Source of the DNA: Sva-07 sp963698435
GTDB lineage: Bacteria > Actinomycetota > Acidimicrobiia > Acidimicrobiales > Ilumatobacteraceae
NCBI GenBank assembly: GCA_963698435.1
Contig: CAVOQV010000005.1
Location: 1-64,000 of the forward strand
DNA: 64,000 bases
Reading direction: 5' to 3'
Position numbers and translations under genes: made by a program. The notes beneath the pieces are model-generated. The model saw nothing but the letters and a program-made list of their open reading frames with translations, was not told the origin of the DNA and did no database searches. Shown one piece after another: positions 8,852 through 18,472 of the stretch. Each line of letters opens with the position of its first letter. Within the stretch, counting starts at the first letter, position 1.

Positions 8852-9334
8852 ATGACCAGCCCGCAGAGCCCGACCGGATTGACACGGGCCTTCGTCCGCT
8901 TCCAGAAGAACCCGTCATCGGTCCGCTACGCAGCGGCCGCAATCATTTCGACGACCGCGATCCTCGTGGTGGTCGGTGCGGTGCTGATGCGACTGTTCGC
9001 GCCCGAGCAGTACAAGAGCTTCGGCGAAGCGCTGTGGTTCACGCTCCAGACCGTCACCACCGTCGGCTACGGGGACAACACACCGACGTCGGTCGTCGGT
9101 CGGGTCGTCGCGTCGGTCGTGATGTTGGTGTCGATCGGTCTCATCAGCGTGATCACCGCAGCGGTGACGTCGATGTTCATCCGCTCCGTCAGTCGTGACG
9201 ACCAGGAGACCGACCGCCGCGTGCTCGACGAAGCGCTGGCGCGTATCGAAGCGAAGTTGGCGGAGGCACACGAACGTCTCGAGCGCATCGAACAGGACAC
9301 GACGAAGCCGGGGGGCGACCAGCACGATCCGTGA
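8852..9334 (+). CDS. Two-transmembrane potassium channel
   Basis: A 160-residue membrane protein of the Ion_trans_2 type. TM1 is at about residues 27-49, then a pore helix, the selectivity filter TVGYGD at 70-75, and TM2 at about 82-110. A charged, probably coiled-coil C terminus (about 115-150) may hold the tetramer together. There is no RCK/TrkA_N domain, unlike many bacterial channels, so gating is unclear; pH or voltage-independent leak behaviour as in KcsA is possible. Confidence 0.9.
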   Translation: MTSPQSPTGLTRAFVRFQKNPSSVRYAAAAIISTTAILVVVGAVLMRLFAPEQYKSFGEALWFTLQTVTTVGYGDNTPTSVVGRVVASVVMLVSIGLISVITAAVTSMFIRSVSRDDQETDRRVLDEALARIEAKLAEAHERLERIEQDTTKPGGDQHDP

Positions 9335-9385
9335 GCGTCGACACGACAACCGGCCCGGCTCGGCTCGAGTGCCGTGCCACCGGCC

Positions 9386-10318
9386 TCAATCCGTCAGAGC
9401 GGGTTCCGGAAGCCGTTCGATACCGAGATCCGATGCTTCGGGCACCGGGGCACCGTCGAGCCAGGCGAGCATCATCGCGTTCACCACCTCCGGCGCTTCC
9501 TGCTGCACCCAGTGCGAGACGCCGGGGAGGAACCGGATCGTCAAGTCGCTGACGAACTCCTCGGTCCCATCGGTCGTCTCCTTCGACAACGCAACGTCAT
9601 CGAGCCCCCAGATCATCAACGTCGGGGTCTCGATCGTGGCCAGTTCCTCGGACGCCGATGCCCGTGCCCCACGGAACGCTGCCCGGTAGTAGTTGATCAT
9701 CGACCGCATCGCATTCGGCCGCAACGCCGCCTCCCGGTACACGTCGACCACGGCGTCGGGAAATCTGGACGGGTCCACCGCTGACTTCGTGAACGCATCA
9801 CCGATCGCTTTGGCCCGCCGTGCGCACATCAGTTTCTCCGGCAACCAGGGAATCTGGAAGAAGAAGATGTACCAGGACTTGAGCAGTTGCCGGACGCTGC
9901 GCAACTCGCGCTGCATGCACGTTGGGTGCGGCACATTCATGATCACCAGGCGCTCCAGCGGCCGTACGCGCCGGATGGCGAACATCCACGCCTGGGCTGC
10001 GCCCCAGTCGTGGCCGACCAGCGTCACATCGGTGCGGCCCGACGCATCGATCAGCGCACCGATGTCTGCGAGGAGTCGATCCATCGAGTAGTCGGAGACC
10101 TTCGGCGGCTTCGACGACTCGCCGTAGCCGCGCAGATTCGGCGCCCACACCTCGTAGCCGACATCGGCCAGCGCAGCGATCTGATGACGCCACGAGAACG
10201 CCAGCTCGGGGAACCCGTGCAACAGCAACGCGAGTCCACGCCCGCCGCCTTCACCCATGACCGACACCTGGAGTTCGACGTCGTTGACAGCGACCATGCG
10301 GTACGTCAATGGATCCAT
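9386..10318 (-). CDS. Alpha/beta hydrolase, epoxide-hydrolase-like
   Basis: A 310-residue enzyme. The oxyanion motif HGFPE is at 34-38, and the nucleophile elbow GHDWG carries Asp104, so the nucleophile is Asp as in epoxide hydrolases and dehalogenases. A cap region follows, and the catalytic His lies in GVSHWVQQE near the end. The sequence after the elbow (NVPHP) is typical of soluble epoxide hydrolases. Expected reaction: trans-diol formation from an epoxide through an alkyl-enzyme ester. Its start lies 102 bases from the divergent thioredoxin gene. Confidence 0.85.
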   Translation of the reverse strand: MDPLTYRMVAVNDVELQVSVMGEGGGRGLALLLHGFPELAFSWRHQIAALADVGYEVWAPNLRGYGESSKPPKVSDYSMDRLLADIGALIDASGRTDVTLVGHDWGAAQAWMFAIRRVRPLERLVIMNVPHPTCMQRELRSVRQLLKSWYIFFFQIPWLPEKLMCARRAKAIGDAFTKSAVDPSRFPDAVVDVYREAALRPNAMRSMINYYRAAFRGARASASEELATIETPTLMIWGLDDVALSKETTDGTEEFVSDLTIRFLPGVSHWVQQEAPEVVNAMMLAWLDGAPVPEASDLGIERLPEPALTD

Positions 10319-10419
10319 GCCCCATGTTGCCAGCCCCGCAGCGCCGCGGAATACGTCGGCGGGACGACCGGTTGCACCAGCAGCACAGATACCCCCACCA
10401 GTATTGGAGTCCCGGCATC

Positions 10420-10800
10420 ATGGCCACCATCGAACTCACCCTCGAGAACTTCGAGCAGACGATCAACGACAACGACACCGTGTTCGTCGACTTCTGGGCC
10501 GAGTGGTGCGGCCCCTGCCGTCAGTTCGGACCCGTGTTCGAAGCGGCCGCCGAGCAGCACACCGACATCGTGTTCGGCAAGGTCGACGCCGATGCCCAAC
10601 AGCAGCTGGCTGGCCACTTCAACGTGCGCTCGATCCCGACCCTGATGGCGATCCGCGACAACGTGGTGTTGTTCTCCCAGCCCGGGGCGCTCCCCGCCCA
10701 TGCTCTCGAAGACCTGATCGGCCAGATCAAGGACATCGACATGGACGACGTCCGCCGCCAGATCGCAGAACAGCAGTCGACAGAGGCCTCGGCGGACTGA
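10420..10800 (+). CDS. Thioredoxin
   Basis: A 126-residue cytosolic thiol-disulfide reductase with active site WCGPC at residues 29-33 (FWAEWCGPC) and the cis-Pro loop RSIPTL. The family length is about 105-110; the extra C-terminal residues (after about 108) are charged and may be a tail. No signal peptide is seen. The start at ATG 10420 gives the usual N terminus. The thioredoxin reductase is not in this window. Confidence 0.9.
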   Translation: MATIELTLENFEQTINDNDTVFVDFWAEWCGPCRQFGPVFEAAAEQHTDIVFGKVDADAQQQLAGHFNVRSIPTLMAIRDNVVLFSQPGALPAHALEDLIGQIKDIDMDDVRRQIAEQQSTEASAD

Positions 10801-10849
10801 CGCTCGGTCCCAGAGGGAGGGTCGATTCCGGCCACGTGGCCGGTCGGCC

Positions 10850-11377
10850 TCAGGTCGCGAACCCCGCCGGCATCGACGTCGGCTCGTCGTCCGGTAGCGC
10901 CAGCCGCTCGATGTCGCTGCGGGCGTCAGGGTGGCTGGCCAACAACTCAGAGCGCCGGCCGCCTTCGAATCCCGCGCCGGTGAACCCTGGCGCCATGGTG
11001 CAGCCGAACAGCGCGTACGTGCCGCCCGGCGCCAGTTCACCTCCCTGCCACACGCCCGCCGGGACGACGGCCTGCACCCGCTGGCCGGCGCCGACGTCCG
11101 AACCGAGCCACACTTCCTCCACCGCACCCCGAGGGCGCAGGAGCAGTAGGCGGATGGGATCGCCGCCGTAGAAGTGCCAGACCTCGTCGCTCGGCAGCCG
11201 ATGGAACCGCGACCGGCTGAGAGGGTCGTGCGCGTAGAGCCCGATCATCGCCGTTCCGACGGGAGCGCCATCGGCGAGTGACCCACTCGAGCGATAGGTA
11301 CTGGCGAAAAGGGTGCCTTCGACCGGAAGAGGTTCGAGCCCATAGGCCTCGATCAGGGCGCTCACGGTCGGGTCCAC
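10850..11377 (-). CDS. DUF985/cupin_5-family protein
   Basis: A 175-residue cupin-fold protein with GTG start at 11377. It carries the DUF985 pattern: a first motif SRFHRLPSDEVWHFYGGDPI with His and Glu side chains suited to metal binding, then VVPAGVWQGGELAPGGTYALFGCTMAPGF near the end. Function is unproven; related proteins have been linked to sugar-binding or isomerase-like folds. It is divergent from the NTF2-like gene, with only 22 bases between the two start codons, so they must share an operator or overlap promoters. Confidence 0.8.
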   Translation of the reverse strand: MDPTVSALIEAYGLEPLPVEGTLFASTYRSSGSLADGAPVGTAMIGLYAHDPLSRSRFHRLPSDEVWHFYGGDPIRLLLLRPRGAVEEVWLGSDVGAGQRVQAVVPAGVWQGGELAPGGTYALFGCTMAPGFTGAGFEGGRRSELLASHPDARSDIERLALPDDEPTSMPAGFAT

Positions 11378-11399
11378 GTCGCCACGCTACGTTCGTTCC

Positions 11400-11852
11400 A
11401 TGAGCGCAACGGCACCGATCGAGATCTGTATCGAAAACTGGCACCGCCACCTTCGAGGCGAACTCCCCGGCGGCCTCGACGCGATCCTGCACGAGGACTG
11501 CACGTTTCTCTCTCCGATCGTCTTCACTCCACAGCAGGGCCGAGAGGTGACCAAGCTGTACCTCACCGCGGCCGGCGGCACCCTCGGCGGTGACGACGGA
11601 ACGGTCAGCGACGCGGTGAACTCATCTTCGACGTCGGGCGGGTTCCAGTACGTGAAGGAGATCCTGCAGGGTCATCACGCGATGTTGGAGTTCGAGACCA
11701 CCGTGGACGGCAAGTACGCGAACGGGGTCGACATCATCACCTGCGACGACGATGGAATCATCACCGAGTTCAAGGTGATGATGAGGCCGCTGCAGGCCAT
11801 CACCGCCGTCCACGCCCAGATGAAGGCGATGTTGGAGCAGCTCTCCGGTTGA
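11400..11852 (+). CDS. NTF2-like / SnoaL-like small protein
   Basis: A 150-residue protein of the nuclear transport factor 2-like fold: an opening helix (ENWHRHLRGELPGGLDAILHEDCTFLSPIVF), then strands with HHAMLEFETTVDGKYANGVDII and a C-terminal EFKVMMRPLQAI. Family members include isomerases, cyclases and simple ligand-binding proteins. The catalytic role here cannot be assigned. Similar proteins in mycobacteria and relatives are often near steroid or lipid catabolic genes, and a P450 lies next to it, facing it 3' end to 3' end. Confidence 0.75.
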   Translation: MSATAPIEICIENWHRHLRGELPGGLDAILHEDCTFLSPIVFTPQQGREVTKLYLTAAGGTLGGDDGTVSDAVNSSSTSGGFQYVKEILQGHHAMLEFETTVDGKYANGVDIITCDDDGIITEFKVMMRPLQAITAVHAQMKAMLEQLSG

Positions 11853-11863
11853 GTCGGCCTCCG

Positions 11864-13129
11864 TCAGGCGCCAGAGCGGGCCGTCGGCGTGAAGCGGACC
11901 GGGAGCCGCTTGATTCCGCCCACGAGTGGAAGCCCTGCGGTGTCGAGCGGCACGGCGGGACCGGTCACCTCGAGGTCGGGCAACCTGCGGAAGATCTCAC
12001 GGAAGGCCACCGCCACCTCGCGGCGCGCCAGGTTCGCGCCGAGACAGAAGTGCGGGCCCGGCCCTCCGAATCCGACGTGCGGGTTCGGTGAGCGCAGCAC
12101 GTCGAAACGCTCGGGCTCGTCGAACACCCGCGGGTCACGGTTGGCAGCCCCGTAGAACATGACGAACTTGTCGCCTTCGTGGAACTGCTCTCCCGCCAGG
12201 GTCACATCCCCAGTGGCGGTGCGGCGCATGTACGTGACGGGCGAGGCGACGCGGACGATCTCCTCGACCGCTGTCTGCGTGACGCCTTCGACGTCGGCCT
12301 GCCAGATCGCGCGCTGATCGGGGTTCTTGGACAGCAGGTTGACGCCGTGGCTGATCGCGGTGCGCGTCGTGTCGTTGCCGGCAACCGCCAGCAACACGAA
12401 CAACGACGTGATCTCCGCTGGCGTGAGCAGGTCCTCGGGCAGTTGGTTGTGGATCAGCTTCGACGTGAGATCGTCGGTCGGATTCGTCCGGCGCTCTTCG
12501 ATCAGCTCGGCCATCAACGCAGCGAGCGACATCCCTGCGTTGAGGAACGCCTCGATACCGCCGTCCTCGCCGACGAATTCGGGATCACCGCCGCTGAGGA
12601 TCACGTTCGTGGCATCGAGCACCGTCTTGAACTCGCTGCGCGGGATGCCCATCATGTCGCAGATGATCAGGAGTGGGAACGGCTGCGAGAGCACCTCGAC
12701 GAGGTCCGCCTCGCCCTCCTCGCAGAAGCCGTCGATCACCTCGGTGCAGATCGACTCGACCGACTCGAGCACGCCCTGCAGCTCGATGGGCGTGAAGCTG
12801 TAGGCGACGATGCGCCGCTGATGGGCGTGGCGGGGATTGTCCATGTTGATGAAGCCCCCGAAGAACTCGAGCATCTCCATCGGGAGGTCGAACAACGAGG
12901 TGGCCCCCTTGCCCGAACAGAACTGGTCGGGGTGCTTGCTCACGTGCACCACCTCGTCGAACCGCGGCAGCACGTGGATCGTCTCGACGGTGTCGCCAGC
13001 GAGCGCATTGGGCACCTCGATCGGCAGTACGGCTCCGAGCTCTCGGATCTCGGCGAATTCCGCCATCCGGTCTTCGAGCGTCTGCGTCCAGAAGGTGGGT
13101 TCGACGAGGCGGGATGCGCTGGTGATCAT
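11864..13129 (-). CDS. Cytochrome P450
   Basis: A 421-residue soluble haem monooxygenase. Features in order: an I-helix oxygen-activation motif AGNDTTRTA, the K-helix motif written EEIVR (an ExxR), PERFDVLR, and the haem loop FGGPGPHFCLG with the axial Cys at about residue 362. The N-terminal part and the phrase GFINMDNPRHAHQRRIV resemble actinobacterial P450s of the CYP125/CYP142/CYP124 type that oxidise sterol or methyl-branched lipid chains; that subfamily call is inference. The redox partner is not in the window. Confidence 0.92.
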   Translation of the reverse strand: MITSASRLVEPTFWTQTLEDRMAEFAEIRELGAVLPIEVPNALAGDTVETIHVLPRFDEVVHVSKHPDQFCSGKGATSLFDLPMEMLEFFGGFINMDNPRHAHQRRIVAYSFTPIELQGVLESVESICTEVIDGFCEEGEADLVEVLSQPFPLLIICDMMGIPRSEFKTVLDATNVILSGGDPEFVGEDGGIEAFLNAGMSLAALMAELIEERRTNPTDDLTSKLIHNQLPEDLLTPAEITSLFVLLAVAGNDTTRTAISHGVNLLSKNPDQRAIWQADVEGVTQTAVEEIVRVASPVTYMRRTATGDVTLAGEQFHEGDKFVMFYGAANRDPRVFDEPERFDVLRSPNPHVGFGGPGPHFCLGANLARREVAVAFREIFRRLPDLEVTGPAVPLDTAGLPLVGGIKRLPVRFTPTARSGA

Positions 13130-13273
13130 GGCTCTCCTGAGGCGTCCGGAACGGTGGGGGTGGCGCCGACGTGGCACGCTAGTGATCGGGTCGTGACGAG
13201 CGCCATTCTCCGAGCGGTTCGGCACGACCGCGGCGCATCGTCCGCGGAGGTTGCGCTGTTCGAGTGACCGAAT

Positions 13274-14749
13274 TCAGACGAGGTCGCCGACCGATCGCAT
13301 CATGCGGCGGAGCATCGCCGGGAAGATCATGGCGTGGAACGGGACGAGCACCCACCAGTAGGCCCTTCCCAGGACGCCCCTCGGCACGAACTGCGCTCGC
13401 TGCGTGACCACGGTGCCCGAACCGTCGGGAGTCGCCACGGTTCGCCACTCCAGCCAGGCATCGCCGGGCACTCTCATCTCTGCGTGCAACCGGAAGAGGT
13501 CGTCCCCCATGGCCTCGACGCGCCAGAAGTCGAGCGCTTCACCGACATTGATCTCGTCGGGGTGGCGTCGTCCGCGACGAAGTCCGACGCCCCCGACTGC
13601 CTTGTCGACCGCACCGCGAATCGCCCAGAGCGGGCCGAATCCGTACCATCCGCGTTCACCGCCGACGCCGCGCACGAGACGGCGAACGCTCGCCTGCGGT
13701 GCGGCAACGGTGACCGTGCGGCAGTCCTCGTACACGGTGCCGCCTGCCCACGCCGGGTCCCACGGGGCAGGCCGAGCAGCGCGTTGGCGCGACGAGTAGC
13801 CGGACCAACGCGTCGGGATGTCGAGGTCGTCCACCGCGGAGAGCGCCGTCTCGATCGCCTCCGCGACCCCCAAGGGTTCGTGGTCGGACAACGCCCGTGC
13901 GCTGTCGTCGGTGACGACGACGTCGTTCTTGAGACTCCCGATCAGGCTGTCGGCGAGCGCCTTGGGGAGCGGCGTCACCAGGTTGACCCAATGCGCTGAC
14001 AATCGGGGCGTGAGGAACGGCAGCGGAACGATGATGCGCCGACGCAACCCGGCCACGTCGGCGTACGTGTGCATGAGTTCTCGGTAGGTGAACTCTTCGC
14101 GTGCGCCGATCTCGACGATGTCGTGGTGCTCCGCCGGTCCGCGCCGCACCGCCGCCACGAGGTAGGTGAGCAGGTCGGCGATCGCGATCGGCTGGACACG
14201 CGTCGTGGTCACCCAGCGAGGCGCCAACATCGCCGGGAGCACCTCGACCAGGCTGCGCAACATCTCGAACGATGCCGAGCCGGCCCCGAGAACGATCGCG
14301 GCGCGGAATTCGGTCACCGGAGTCGGACCGGCTGCCAACTCGATGCCGACGTCGTGGCGGGACCGGAGATGCGGCGACAGATCGTCGGTGTCGTCGCCGA
14401 GCCCTCCGACATAGACGAGGTGCCGGACTCCGGCTCGCTCCGCGGCCACTCGCGCATGACGTGCCGTCAGGCGCTCCTGCTGCATGAAGTCGTCGCCGAC
14501 GCCGAGGGAGTGCACGAGGTACACGATCTGGTCGACGCCATCGAATGCAGCATCGATCGACGACAGGTCGGCGAGGTCTCCCTCGACGACCTCGACGTCG
14601 TCGGCCCAGGCCGTTCCGCGGAGACTCTCCGGCGTCCGCGTCAGACACCTGACAGCGAATCCCGACTCGATGAGTTGAGGAACGAGCCGGCCGCCGACGT
14701 ATCCCGTTGCCCCGAGCACGAGTACCCGGCCACCGCAGTCGTGTTCCAT
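13274..14749 (-). CDS. NAD(P)-binding epimerase-like protein with DUF2867 C-terminal domain
   Basis: A 491-residue protein. Residues about 8-300 form an atypical SDR (NmrA/epimerase-like) with the dinucleotide motif GATGYVGG at 13-20. The C-terminal ~160 residues match DUF2867: WDPAWAGGTVYEDCRTVTVAAP, then WYGFGPLWAIRGAVDKAVGG, then LEWRTVATPDGSGTVV. That second domain looks SRPBCC-like. The substrate is unknown. The start used is MEHDCG (14749); another ATG lies 36 bases upstream. The 137-base gap to the divergent secreted-protein gene should hold both promoters. Confidence 0.82.
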   Translation of the reverse strand: MEHDCGGRVLVLGATGYVGGRLVPQLIESGFAVRCLTRTPESLRGTAWADDVEVVEGDLADLSSIDAAFDGVDQIVYLVHSLGVGDDFMQQERLTARHARVAAERAGVRHLVYVGGLGDDTDDLSPHLRSRHDVGIELAAGPTPVTEFRAAIVLGAGSASFEMLRSLVEVLPAMLAPRWVTTTRVQPIAIADLLTYLVAAVRRGPAEHHDIVEIGAREEFTYRELMHTYADVAGLRRRIIVPLPFLTPRLSAHWVNLVTPLPKALADSLIGSLKNDVVVTDDSARALSDHEPLGVAEAIETALSAVDDLDIPTRWSGYSSRQRAARPAPWDPAWAGGTVYEDCRTVTVAAPQASVRRLVRGVGGERGWYGFGPLWAIRGAVDKAVGGVGLRRGRRHPDEINVGEALDFWRVEAMGDDLFRLHAEMRVPGDAWLEWRTVATPDGSGTVVTQRAQFVPRGVLGRAYWWVLVPFHAMIFPAMLRRMMRSVGDLV

Positions 14750-14886
14750 CGCCTCATCCTGCCCGGTGTCGCCGCAATCCGACACCCGTCGCGCTCATCA
14801 GCCACCCAACGCGGTCAGCTTGCTGGCGTCCGAGCGGGCGATGCCGTAGTGTCAAGACCCAATCAAGGCGATGGCGGAGGTCGGGG

Positions 14887-17881
14887 ATGCGGAACCCGAA
14901 GCGATCTCTGCGTTCACGTGCCGTGGCACGGCGTGACGCAGGGCGGGACACCAGATGGTTGGGGGCAACGACGGTACTTCTCTGTCTCGGCATGTTCGTC
15001 CCGGTCGCCGCAGCCGTCGACTCCACGAACGTCGGCGCAGCTGACGGCGACTCCTACTCGTCGATCCCGATGCACTCGTGGCGACTCAACGGCGTCGGGC
15101 GGTCGATCCTCAAGGTCGGCAACACGGTCTACGTGGGCGGTTCGTTCACCGAGGTCGTCAGTCCCGACGGGACGCAACGCGTCACCCGACGAAACCTCGC
15201 TGCGTTCGACGCGACGACCGGCGCGGTGATCCCGTCGTTCCGATCCGACGCCGACAACGCCGTCTACAGCATCCAGATCGACGCGGGCACCTTGTACGTC
15301 GGCGGCGTGTTCACCTCGATCGGTGGAGCCAGCCGGAGCCGACTGGCGGCGCTCGACGCCACCACCGGGGCCGTACGCCCGAAATTTCGCGCCGATACCA
15401 ACGGCAACGTGTACGACCTGTCGCTGGCCAACGGCAAGCTCTACGTCGGCGGCGCCTTCACCACCATCGACGGGCAGAACCGCACTCGCGCCGCTGCGGT
15501 GTCGCCGTCGACCGGAGCGGTGGATCCGAACTTCCGTCCGGCGATCGACGGCCTGGTCAACGCAATCGCCACGACACCCGATGGATCGAGAACGTTCGTC
15601 GGCGGGTCCTTCGCCTCCGTCAATGGCCGTGCCGATCGCGAACATCAGCACCCTCGATGGCGCCACGGGAACGACGAGCAACCCCGAGATCACGGGCGTG
15701 GTGGGCGACGCCATCGATCTCGACGTGTCAGCCGACGGCACAGCGTTGATCGCCGCACACGGCACGAGCGGCAATCGGTCGGCTGTCTACGACACCACGT
15801 CAGGGAGTCGCCTCTGGAGTCAGACCGTCGAGGGAGACGTCCAGGGCACCGGTCTCGTCGGCGATCAGGTGTTCTCGGGCTTCCACGACGGATCGAAGGG
15901 TGACGGGGCCGCTCGTGTGGCGCTGTACGACCGGTGGACGGGCATCGAAGACACCCGATTCCGACCGAGCTTCGATCGGTTCATGGGAGCGTGGGCGGTG
16001 GACGGTGACGAGTCCGCCCTCGTGATCGCCGGCAACTTCTCCACGGTCTCGGGAATGCGCGTCGAGGGCTTCGCGATCTTTCCTCGATCTGCTCCGACCA
16101 ACTTCGCGGCCAGCATCTGGGGCTACGAGCCATGGAGCTACCTCGACACCGGGATCGACCCGGGCACCGCGTGGCGTCGGGCCGGCTTCGACGACTCGAC
16201 GTGGAGGCAGGGCATCGGCGAGTTCGGCTACGGCGACGGTGACGAGCGGACGAAGATCTCCTTCGGAGGATCGGCATCGAACAAGAACATCACCTCGTGG
16301 TTCCGCCGAGAGTTCGACGCGACGGCCACACCGACCTCGGCGGCGATCTACATGCGCGTCGACGATGGCGCCGTCGTGTACGTCAACGGTGTCGAGGCGG
16401 CGCGCGACAACATGCCGTCCGGCACAATCACAGCGGCCACGCTGGCGTTCGCACGGGACGGCTACGGCGAGGTGGACGCTCGCTACTTCCCCATCGATCC
16501 GGCCCTGATCGGTCGTGGCCGCAATGTGATCGCCGTCGAGGTCCACCAGACAGCGGCCGCGTCGGACGACCTGACGTTCTTCGCCACCGTGGTCGCCTAC
16601 GGCCCAGCCGCACCGACCCCACCGACGACGACCACGACCAGTACCACTGCGCCGGTCACCACTGCGCCGGTCACCACGATCCCCGATGTCTCGCCACCGT
16701 CGGGCAACGTCGAGGTGGCAGCGGACGCCACGTGGTCGTATCTCGACGACGGCAGCGACCAGGGGTCCACATGGACGGCGGTGGACCACGACGACGCCAC
16801 GTGGGCGCGCGGCATCGGCGAGTTCGGCTACGGCGACGGCGACGAACGCACCATCGTCGGCTACGGCCCGATGGTGAACCGCAAGTACACCACCACCTAC
16901 TTCCGCCACCGGTTCACAGCGTCTGGCATGCCCGATGACCTCACACTTCGCCTCCGCGTCGACGACGGCGCCGTCGCCTATCTCAACGGCGTCGAGATCG
17001 CACGCTTCAACCTGCCGAGTGGCCCCGTCGACTTCCTCACCCGCGCACCCGCCGCCGTCTGGGGCTCCGCGGAGCGCCTCGACCGGGCCTTCAGCGTCGA
17101 CCCCGCGCTGATCCGCGTCGGCACGAATGTGCTCGCCGTCGAAGTCCACCAGAACACACGCGGATCGTCCGACCTGACGTTCCTCGCCAGTCTCATCGGC
17201 ATCTCGACATCCCCGGCGCCGACCACCACGACGACACCACCGACCACGACAACGACAACGACGACCACGACGACACGACCGACCACGACCACGACGTCAC
17301 CACGCGCCACGACGACAGCACCCACCACCATCCCGCCACCACCGACGACCGCGCCGCCACCGACGCCGTTCGGGCTCGCTGCGTCGATCCCTCCTGACGC
17401 GGTCTGGGCCTACCTCGACGACGGCAGCGACCAAGCCACGGCCTGGAACGCGCTCGACTTCGATGATTCCACGTGGGCGCGCGGAGTGGGCGAGTTCGGC
17501 TACGGCGACGGCGACGAACGCACCGTGGTCGGCTACGGCCCGTCGAGCAGCAGGAAGTTCCCGACCACCTACTTCCGTCACCGGTTCGACGCCGCAGGGA
17601 TCCCCAACGAGTTGACACTGACGCTTCGAATCGACGACGGCGCCATCGTGCGCATCAACGGCGTCGAGGCTCACCGGTTCAACATGCCCGCCGAAAACGT
17701 CGACTACCTCACACGGGCCGATGATGCGATCTGGGGTTCGGCCGAACGTCTCGATCGGGCGATCACACTCGACCCAACGCTCGTTCGACCAGGCCCGAAC
17801 ATCATCACCGTCGAGGTGCACCAGGACACCTACGGCTCGTCGGACATCACGTTCCTTGCATCGCTGACCGGCAGGTTCTGA
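14887..17881 (+). pseudogene. Large secreted multi-domain surface protein, frame broken once
   Basis: ATG 14887, preceded by GGAGG, opens with a basic N terminus and a hydrophobic stretch (LGATTVLLCLGMFVPVAAAVD), a signal peptide. Next come repeats of the type VYVGGSFTEV...AFDATTGAV (delta-60/beta-propeller-like). At about 15,625-15,640 the frame changes by one base, and the next frame continues with ISTLDGATGT to the stop at 17881. Three copies of a module follow (about 16,120-16,600, 16,722-17,205, 17,385-17,881), each with WSYLDDGSD, FGYGDGDERT, TTYFRHRF, VEVHQ. Thr-rich linkers join them (16,610-16,710 and 17,206-17,370). The modules look galactose-binding/lectin-like; adhesion or polysaccharide binding is inference. 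About 998 residues if the frame is restored. Confidence 0.75.
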
Positions 17882-17927
17882 CCCGCAGGTTCTGACCGGC
17901 ACGAGTGGCGCGTGTCAGACTCCGTTG

Positions 17928-18470
17928 ATGGCAACGCTCGTGCTCACCGTGATCGGCGACGACCGGGCCGGGCTGGTCGACGCGCTGGCCGGACCGATCG
18001 CGCTGCACGGCGGCAACTGGGACCGCAGCCACATGGCCCGACTCGCCGGCAAGTTCGCCGGAATCGTCGTCGTCTCCGTCCCCGACGAGCACATCGATGC
18101 CCTCACCGCCGACCTCGGGACCCTGACGGCACGGGGTCTGCTCGACGTGACCGTTGCGATCGCCGCCGCCGGTCCAGGCGAAGCCGGCGACGAGCTCCTC
18201 TCGCTGCACCTGATCGGACAGGACCGACCCGGCATCATCCGCGAAATCGCCGGTGCGCTCGCTGAGCGCAACGTGAGCATCGAGGAACTCCAGACGTCGG
18301 CGTCGTCGGCCCCGATGTCCGGCGAGCTGCTCTTCGAGGCGACGGCCACGTTGCGAGTCCCCGCTGAATCAGACCCCGCCGACCTCCGCGCGACGCTGGA
18401 AGCCATCGCCAACGAGCTGATGGTCGACCTCGACGTCGGCGGCCGGCCCACTCCCGACGAGAGGGGGTGA
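17928..18470 (+). CDS. ACT-domain protein, GcvR-like
   Basis: A 180-residue protein with two ACT domains. The first starts MATLVLTVIGDDRAGLVDALAGPI, the second ELLSLHLIGQDRPGIIREIAGAL near residue 90. This tandem arrangement is that of glycine cleavage system regulator-like (GcvR) and related small-molecule-sensing proteins, which have no DNA-binding domain. The ligand is unknown. selD starts 2 bases after the stop, so the two are probably one transcript. A TTG lies one codon before ATG 17928. Confidence 0.82.
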   Translation: MATLVLTVIGDDRAGLVDALAGPIALHGGNWDRSHMARLAGKFAGIVVVSVPDEHIDALTADLGTLTARGLLDVTVAIAAAGPGEAGDELLSLHLIGQDRPGIIREIAGALAERNVSIEELQTSASSAPMSGELLFEATATLRVPAESDPADLRATLEAIANELMVDLDVGGRPTPDERG

Positions 18471-18472
18471 CC

